Of a stretch of DNA of 9,927 bases, positions 5,361 to 9,927 are shown piece after piece; the first letter of the stretch is position 1, and each line of letters starts with the position of its first letter. The position numbers were made by a program, and so were the translations under genes. The notes below the pieces were generated by a model, which saw only the letters and a list, made by a program, of their open reading frames with translations, made no database searches and had not been told where the DNA came from. Origin of the DNA: an uncultured Treponema sp. GTDB taxonomy: Bacteria; Spirochaetota; Spirochaetia; Treponematales; Treponemataceae. The stretch is from assembly GCA_937894335.1 (NCBI GenBank), contig CALCRU010000068.1, positions 1 to 9,927 of the forward strand, given 5' to 3'.

Positions 5361-5444
5361 TTGAATAACACAAACCCAAAATGCAGCTTAAAAAAAATCC
5401 TGCCTGGAAAAAACTTGGTAAAAATCAGTCGTAAGGTGTTTTGA
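5361..5444 (+). CDS. Possible 27-aa leader ORF in front of the regulator
   Basis: A TTG start with GGGAGAG about six bases upstream opens a frame MNNTNPKCSLKK...SRKVF that ends three bases before the regulator ATG. It has several Lys/Arg residues and a single Cys. It lies in the regulator's 5' leader behind a run of eight T. It could couple translation to the regulator or be chance; no homologue is known to me. Confidence 0.25.
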   Translation: MNNTNPKCSLKKILPGKNLVKISRKVF

Positions 5445-5447
5445 GCA

Positions 5448-6389
5448 ATGCAGAAAGAATCAAAATATTCGAAGATAAAAGACTTTATAAAAAATGACCA
5501 CTACATGACGGAACGGACTATTGTTGCAGCAGGCATAGTACTTCTGGTTATTCGTACCATAGAGCACTTTTTTGAATTAAAAACAGAAATTTTTTTTAAT
5601 TCTTTTCCAGGATTTATAATTGGGCAGACTTTGAACATGATGAGCATTGCCATGTTTACAGTAATACTTGTAAGACCCCAAAAACTCTTACCCTACACCA
5701 TATTTAGCTTTACCTATGCAGTTTATATTATTTTTAACGACGACACTTCAAATGCCATGGACATACTCATGATGTTCACGGGCATGACGGCACTTAAGAG
5801 GCAGGGTTTCTTTAGAAAGAATGGAACACTAAAAAACATTCTTTTATGGTCTGCATACTTTATTCTAAGATTATGCGGATTTAGGTTTGGTACGGCAGAA
5901 TTTATAAACGGCCTTTTATACCATCTAGGAGTCATCTTTGTATGCGTAATTCTTCTGCACATAATGGAACGCCCTACCCACATCATAGAAGTAGAAAAGC
6001 CCATCGTCATTCCCATTGAAGAAAAGCCAGTCCTTGACCTTTCTCAGTTTACTACATTCAGCGACAGGGACAAGGAATGGATAAAAAGGGTTATGGATGG
6101 AGAAAAATATCAGTCCATTGCCAACGACTATAAGGTTACTCTTGGAACTGTAAAAAATCGCATGAAGCTACTGTATAGGGAAATGCACATTTCGGACAGG
6201 GTAACGCTTCTTGCCCAGTACGGAGGACAACAAATTATTTTTACAGAAGAAGAACGCAGGGCCTATATAGACAACAGGGAAAGAGAAAGGCGCATTGCCA
6301 TAGACACCTATGCAAAAGACCATCCCCTTCCGCCTATACAGGGTCTGGACAACATACCTCCAGAAGACTCTGAGCCTAGCCAGCAATAA
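5448..6389 (+). CDS. Membrane-anchored LuxR-family transcriptional regulator (313 aa)
   Basis: The N-terminal 175 residues hold four or five hydrophobic segments (such as about 24-38, 55-76, 82-97 and 152-172). A proline-rich hinge follows (EKPIVIPIEEKPV), then a LuxR/sigma-region-4-type helix-turn-helix at about 203-256 (FSDRDKEWIKRVMDGEKYQSIA, recognition helix near TLGTVKNRMKLLYREM). The C-terminal tail is highly charged. There is no receiver or kinase domain, so it would sense a membrane or periplasmic signal directly and activate transcription from the membrane. It is the only regulator in the window and is transcribed away from the cargo gene, so control of the six cassettes is a reasonable inference. 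The ATG at 5448 has AAGGTG upstream at fair distance. Its 3' end overlaps that of the adaptor gene by 14 bases. Confidence 0.82.
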   Translation: MQKESKYSKIKDFIKNDHYMTERTIVAAGIVLLVIRTIEHFFELKTEIFFNSFPGFIIGQTLNMMSIAMFTVILVRPQKLLPYTIFSFTYAVYIIFNDDTSNAMDILMMFTGMTALKRQGFFRKNGTLKNILLWSAYFILRLCGFRFGTAEFINGLLYHLGVIFVCVILLHIMERPTHIIEVEKPIVIPIEEKPVLDLSQFTTFSDRDKEWIKRVMDGEKYQSIANDYKVTLGTVKNRMKLLYREMHISDRVTLLAQYGGQQIIFTEEERRAYIDNRERERRIAIDTYAKDHPLPPIQGLDNIPPEDSEPSQQ

Positions 6390-7539
6390 AATCGAGCTTT
6401 CGCAATATGTAAAACGCAACCGTGGTCTTTTCCAGAATTATGCGCGCGTCAACTTCCATACCAGAACGCATTTTGTATTCGTTACCGCGATAATTTTTAA
6501 ATATAGTCCTGTCAATGTCAGAATAAACACAATAATACAGTTCGCCTTTTTCGCCCTGTCTTACATCAGGGTCTATTGATGTAAGGCGACCTTCGGCACC
6601 CTTGTACTCAAAAAAGGGAAAGGCAGACAGCCTGTATTTTACAGCCATTCCTTCCTTAAGTTCTCCCACATCCTTTGTAGGAACAGAAAGTTCTATTCTA
6701 AAATTTTCACTGTCACTGGGTATGATATTAAGCACCACCTGATCCGCAAAAATATAGTCACCCTCGTTTAAAGATGAAAGTTCCTGCACGAATCCAGAAA
6801 CAGGAGCCTTTACTTCAAGAAACTCATACTGACCGTCCGTCCTTATAAGTTCCTGCTGAAGCTTTTCATACTGCTTTGTGTACTGCTTGTGCTGTTCCAT
6901 TGCGGAAGAATAAAATGCTGCCTTGTATCTGTTAAGTTCGTCCTGAGCAAGCGTACGGTTAAGCAGGGCCTCGTTTATACTAGTGTCAAGACGAAGGGCT
7001 TGAGGCTGTTCCTGCGCAAGTTTAAGGCGGTATTCCGCAACCTCAAGCTGGGACTCAAGGTAGCGGATGTTTGTAAAATACTCCTGAACTTTCGCATAGG
7101 AAAGAGTGTCAGTTTCCGTGAGTAGGTTTTTATTCAGTCGGCAGGATTCCAACACCTTGTCAAGGCACAGGAGCCAGTCCTGCGCATCCTGAATTTCTAT
7201 AACTAAATCTTCCCTAAGGGCTTTATAAACTTCATCGTCAAGAACATACAGCAGGTCGCCCTTTTCCACATACTGTTCAAGTCTGTAGAACAGCCGCTTT
7301 ATTTTTCCGGGAATAACATTCCTTACGCTAGAATTGTTCATTTCCGTGCGCACGACACCCTTAACTTTTGTCACATCATTTACGGGACAAACAAAAAGAA
7401 GGATTAGAATAGATGCAACAATGGTCATTGTAGTGTAGAAAAGAACTTTGATTTCTCTAGGAACGGCAAGGGCAAGAACTTCCCTTGAGTGATGGAGCAT
7501 GTTTAAGTGTTCCAGACGGACTGAATTTTTCCTATTCAT
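6376..7539 (-). CDS. HlyD-family membrane fusion (adaptor) protein of the type I exporter
   Basis: The 387-residue product has a short cytoplasmic N-terminus, one transmembrane helix (about 33-51, LFYTTMTIVASILILLFVC) and a split biotinyl-lipoyl domain. The first half is near 60-103 (GVVRTEM...IPGKIKRLFY...VEKGDLLYVLDDE) and the second near 243-275 (VKAPVSGFVQELSSLNEGDYI). A long coiled-coil hairpin lies between them (about 104-240), and a beta-barrel region follows. This is the normal build of adaptors that link an ABC exporter to TolC. The ATG at 7539 overlaps the transporter stop codon as ATGAATAG and has GGAGAAGG upstream; a longer frame starting at 7611 lies entirely within the transporter gene. 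The overlap implies translational coupling and fixed stoichiometry with the transporter. Confidence 0.92.
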   Translation of the reverse strand: MNRKNSVRLEHLNMLHHSREVLALAVPREIKVLFYTTMTIVASILILLFVCPVNDVTKVKGVVRTEMNNSSVRNVIPGKIKRLFYRLEQYVEKGDLLYVLDDEVYKALREDLVIEIQDAQDWLLCLDKVLESCRLNKNLLTETDTLSYAKVQEYFTNIRYLESQLEVAEYRLKLAQEQPQALRLDTSINEALLNRTLAQDELNRYKAAFYSSAMEQHKQYTKQYEKLQQELIRTDGQYEFLEVKAPVSGFVQELSSLNEGDYIFADQVVLNIIPSDSENFRIELSVPTKDVGELKEGMAVKYRLSAFPFFEYKGAEGRLTSIDPDVRQGEKGELYYCVYSDIDRTIFKNYRGNEYKMRSGMEVDARIILEKTTVAFYILRKLDFIAG

Positions 7540-9679
7540 TCTGAGCCTTCTCCAGTGCGGCATACAGTCCGCCTTTTTCTTCAAGTTCATCATGTGAACC
7601 AAACTCCGCAATATGACCGTCCTCCATCACAAAGACAGTATCACAACTGCGTACGGTTGAAAGTCTGTGTGCAACCATGATTACAGTCTTGTCCTGCATG
7701 GAATTTACAACATCCATGATTGCCTTTTCCGATATGCTGTCTAGGCTTGCGGTCGCCTCGTCCAGAATTATTATCTCGGGATTTCTAAGAAGTATTCTAG
7801 CAAGTGCAAGCCTCTGTCGCTCACCGCCAGACAAAGTTGCCCCCTGCTCTCCCACAACCGTCATAAACTTGCTGGGAAGGGACATTATAAAATCATAAGC
7901 CTGCGCATCTTTTGCGGCCTGAACCATCTGTTCTTCCGAAATTCCAGACAGTCCCCAACATATGTTTTCTGCGACAGTGCCGCTGAACAGAAGGCTTTCC
8001 TGAGGCACATATCCGAACAGGTTTCTGTACCGCTCGGTATTAAGTTCAGAAGCAGGTTTTCCGTCCAGAAAAACGAAACCTTCGTCGGGAGCATAGAACT
8101 TCATGAGGAGTTTTAGCAGCGTAGACTTTCCTGAACCAGACTTTCCCACAAAGGCAACATTCTGTCCTTTGCGTATTGAAAAAGAAACTGAATCAATTGT
8201 TTTTTCCCGGGTGCCGTAGGAAAAAGACACTCCGTCAAATTTTATTTCGTCCTTAAACTCCAATGGATTTTCTGCAGGAGATTCACTGACAGAAACCTCT
8301 TCTTCCAGTTCCATTATGTCTGCCAGCCTGTCAGCCGCAACAAAGGCCTCCTGCAGATGGGGTTGCATGGTAAGGAGCCTGCTTAAGGGACCAAGAAAAT
8401 ATCCCGAAAGAGTTACAAAAGAAATGAGCTGACCAAGTGTCATTTGTCCTTCAAATATGCGGTAACAACCAACCCAATATATTAGCAGAGTTCCAAGGCT
8501 AGAAATGAAAGTCTGAATGGCACCGTTAAGGTGGGCAAAAGATTCAAACTTCATGTTCCGTTCCAGCGAATCGACACACCTGTATTCATTCCGCCTGAAT
8601 GCATGGTCTTCCGTAGAAAGAGCCTTTACGGTTGCAATGCCGTTTATTGTCTCGTACATGGAGGCATTCTTTTCCGCCTCAAGAAAGGCACATTCTCGGA
8701 TGAGCCTTTTGAATTTTCCAGTAGAGCACCAGACCACTACGGAAGAAATCAGAATCGGAATCATTGCAACAAGAGTCAGGAAAGAACCTGTCTTTACAAG
8801 AAAAAATCCTCCAATAAAAATCATGATGGAATCCATGACGACCGAAACTGTCGTTGAAGAAATCGTGTGTCGTATGGTTTCCGTATCCCGTATGCGCGAA
8901 AGGATTTCTCCTGTTTTGCGTGCGGTAAAAAAAGAAAGGGGGAGTTTTAAAAGGTGATAAAAAAATTCACACACAAGGGATATGTCAAGTTTTACGCTCA
9001 GGTGCAAAAGTATCTGATCACGGCAGTAGGAAAGGACACTCTGAAACAGAATGACAGCCAAATAACAAAGGGAGCACAAGTTGAGCATTGATTTAACTTC
9101 CGAATAGAGAACTTCATCAATAAGGAACCTAAAGTAAAACGAAAGGGCAATTCCAAAAAGCGAAAGTACAAAACTTGCGGCGATTGCATGACGAACAAGA
9201 TAGGTATAAGGTTTTAGAAGTCCTAGATATTTGAATAATTTTGGTCCATCGTCCCTAACCTCTCTGTAATTTCCTTCCGGCATACATACAAAAAAGATTC
9301 CGCTCCACGCCTCCATAAGTTCTTTTTCCGTCAGCACCCTTCTTCCAACCGCAGGATCAAGGACGCTTATTTTTGACTTGAACACTTTTTCCAAAACTAC
9401 ATAATGGTCATCTGCCTTTGTATGCAGATGAAGAATTGAAGGTACTGGAAGAGTTTTTATGTCATCCTTGTCACGGCTTACAAATGTCTTGCAGGAAAGT
9501 CCACTTTTACTGGCGCATTCCCAAATCCCCAGTCCAGATGTGCCTTGCCTGTCCGTTCCGGCCTTTATGCGGAGTTTGTACAGGGGAATGGAAGTTCCGT
9601 AATAGTTAAGAATCATGGAAATGCAAGCAGGACCGCAATCCTTTTCGTCATGCTGAAGTACAGGCTTAAGCTTATGCAT
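7532..9679 (-). CDS. C39 peptidase-containing ABC transporter (PCAT), bacteriocin-type exporter
   Basis: This 715-residue protein is full length for the family. The N-terminal C39 domain has all expected residues: Gln9, catalytic Cys15 (HDEKDCGPAC), His92 (DDHYVVL) and Asp108 (DPAVG). It should cut GG leaders such as those of the cargo proteins here. A six-helix membrane domain covers about 155-450. The nucleotide-binding domain has Walker A GKSGSGKST (512-520), Q-loop Gln560, signature LSGGE (616-620), Walker B IIILDE (636-641) and switch His671, so it looks ATP-active. I prefer the ATG at 9679, with AGAAGG eight bases upstream, to the GTG at 9688, which abuts that site. Related to ComA/LagD/CvaB-type exporters. 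It begins the exporter operon and is driven by cassette copy F. Confidence 0.95.
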   Translation of the reverse strand: MHKLKPVLQHDEKDCGPACISMILNYYGTSIPLYKLRIKAGTDRQGTSGLGIWECASKSGLSCKTFVSRDKDDIKTLPVPSILHLHTKADDHYVVLEKVFKSKISVLDPAVGRRVLTEKELMEAWSGIFFVCMPEGNYREVRDDGPKLFKYLGLLKPYTYLVRHAIAASFVLSLFGIALSFYFRFLIDEVLYSEVKSMLNLCSLCYLAVILFQSVLSYCRDQILLHLSVKLDISLVCEFFYHLLKLPLSFFTARKTGEILSRIRDTETIRHTISSTTVSVVMDSIMIFIGGFFLVKTGSFLTLVAMIPILISSVVVWCSTGKFKRLIRECAFLEAEKNASMYETINGIATVKALSTEDHAFRRNEYRCVDSLERNMKFESFAHLNGAIQTFISSLGTLLIYWVGCYRIFEGQMTLGQLISFVTLSGYFLGPLSRLLTMQPHLQEAFVAADRLADIMELEEEVSVSESPAENPLEFKDEIKFDGVSFSYGTREKTIDSVSFSIRKGQNVAFVGKSGSGKSTLLKLLMKFYAPDEGFVFLDGKPASELNTERYRNLFGYVPQESLLFSGTVAENICWGLSGISEEQMVQAAKDAQAYDFIMSLPSKFMTVVGEQGATLSGGERQRLALARILLRNPEIIILDEATASLDSISEKAIMDVVNSMQDKTVIMVAHRLSTVRSCDTVFVMEDGHIAEFGSHDELEEKGGLYAALEKAQNE

Positions 9680-9734
9680 TGCATGCACCTTCTGTTAAAG
9701 AGACATTGCTATATAAATTGATTCCGTCTTCCAT
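9672..9734 (-). CDS. Possible 20-aa upstream ORF overlapping the transporter start
   Basis: The frame MEDGINLYSNVSLTEGACNA has a good ribosome-binding site (CAGGAGAG) close before its ATG. Its TAA stop overlaps the transporter start by eight bases, the usual geometry of translational coupling. The transporter's own AGAAGG lies inside it. No similarity is recognised; it may act only as a coupling leader, or be chance. Confidence 0.35.
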   Translation of the reverse strand: MEDGINLYSNVSLTEGACNA

Positions 9735-9789
9735 TTCTCTCCTGCTCCTCAAGTAGCCAAACTGTTTTTATAATCAACTTTATACCACT

Positions 9790-9847
9790 AGTATAATGGT
9801 CTTTTAACCATGAGCAAGGGCCTTACTGCAAGATGTGACCAAGGTCA
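9790..9847 (-). promoter_or_regulatory. Promoter cassette copy F (drives exporter operon), start codon of the copied cargo lost
   Basis: Minus strand: perfect dyad TGACC-TT-GGTCA (9836-9847), 18 bases, TTGCTC (9812-9817), 16-base spacer, TATACT (9790-9795). All spacings equal those of the cargo copies although the spacer sequence differs entirely and is itself an inverted repeat (ATGGT, six bases, ACCAT). Downstream, GTGGTATAAAGTTG aligns with GAGGTATGAAGTTG of the cargo gene, with its ATG changed to ATA. Confidence 0.68.
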
Positions 9848-9853
9848 TATTAC

Positions 9854-9927
9854 TCAAGCCGTGTGGGTAACCGTTATAACCTCCCCTGTGTATTTGTCAA
9901 TAACAATGTACGGTCCGCCTCCGTTAA
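9854..9927 (-). CDS. C-terminal tail of an upstream gene (cut by window edge)
   Basis: The last 24 codons of a minus-strand gene read NGGG, PYIVIDKYTGEVI, TVTHTA and then stop. Its stop lies six bases from the dyad of cassette copy F, the same compact arrangement as at the other modules. The NGGG is the same tetrapeptide found at the leader cleavage site of the cargo proteins, but here only about 20 residues follow. It could be a very short GG-leader peptide or simply the end of a larger, possibly toxin-like protein. The window edge prevents a decision. Confidence 0.55.
   Translation of the reverse strand, partial: NGGGPYIVIDKYTGEVITVTHTA

Noticed and set aside
7540..7611. Longer HlyD start
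   Set aside because: The extra 24 residues lie within the transporter coding sequence, whereas the ATG at 7539 has a good ribosome-binding site and the typical stop-start overlap.
308..9847. CRISPR array or insertion-sequence ends as explanation for the six repeats
   Set aside because: The copies are far apart and irregularly spaced, all in one orientation, always between a stop codon and a gene start. There are no spacers, terminal inverted repeats, target duplications or transposase.

Overview
The window looks like part of a diderm, host-associated bacterium. A spirochaete of the genus Treponema is my best guess (moderate confidence). The reasons are a complete three-part type I exporter that includes an outer-membrane channel, a membrane-anchored LuxR-type regulator of a kind I associate with treponemes, and moderately AT-rich DNA. 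There is no rRNA, tRNA, transposase or CRISPR array to fix the taxonomy.

The locus reads as a dedicated secretion and immunity island for large double-glycine-leader proteins. Nearly everything is on the minus strand, so transcription runs right to left. At the right edge is the tail of one gene (9854-9927). Next come a peptidase-containing ABC transporter (C39/PCAT, 7532-9679) and its HlyD-type adaptor (6376-7539). A membrane-bound LuxR-family regulator lies convergently on the plus strand (5448-6389). Then follow a 455-residue Ser-rich cargo with a textbook GG leader (3815-5182) and a directly coupled two-helix membrane protein that is a probable immunity protein (3284-3802). Two further modules each have a promoter, a collapsed remnant of a cargo gene and a relative of that membrane protein (2528-3217 and 1886-2485). 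The TolC-type channel follows (371-1783), and a second cargo gene, about 94% identical to the first over the visible part, runs off the left edge (1-301).

The organising element is a six-copy intergenic cassette: a dyad TGACC-TT-GGTCA (one arm mutated in three copies), 18 bp, TTGCGC, 16-17 bp, TATACT, then the first codons of a cargo gene. It stands in front of both cargo genes, both collapsed cargo genes, tolC and the ABC transporter. In front of tolC and the transporter the copied cargo start codon is destroyed (ATG to ATA, or disrupted). Those exporter genes therefore seem to have been placed behind a cargo promoter, giving one regulon. The regulator has a different promoter without the dyad and is the obvious candidate to control the cassettes.

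The proposed mechanism is that cargo is recognised by its leader, cut after Gly38 by the transporter's C39 domain, and exported through the ABC-HlyD-TolC conduit, while the small membrane proteins protect the producer. The two collapsed modules look like orphan immunity genes kept after their toxins were deleted, at least partly by recombination between 9-bp AGCAAAAAG repeats. The antagonistic role is inferred; the leader, exporter, repeats and deletion scars are read directly from the sequence.
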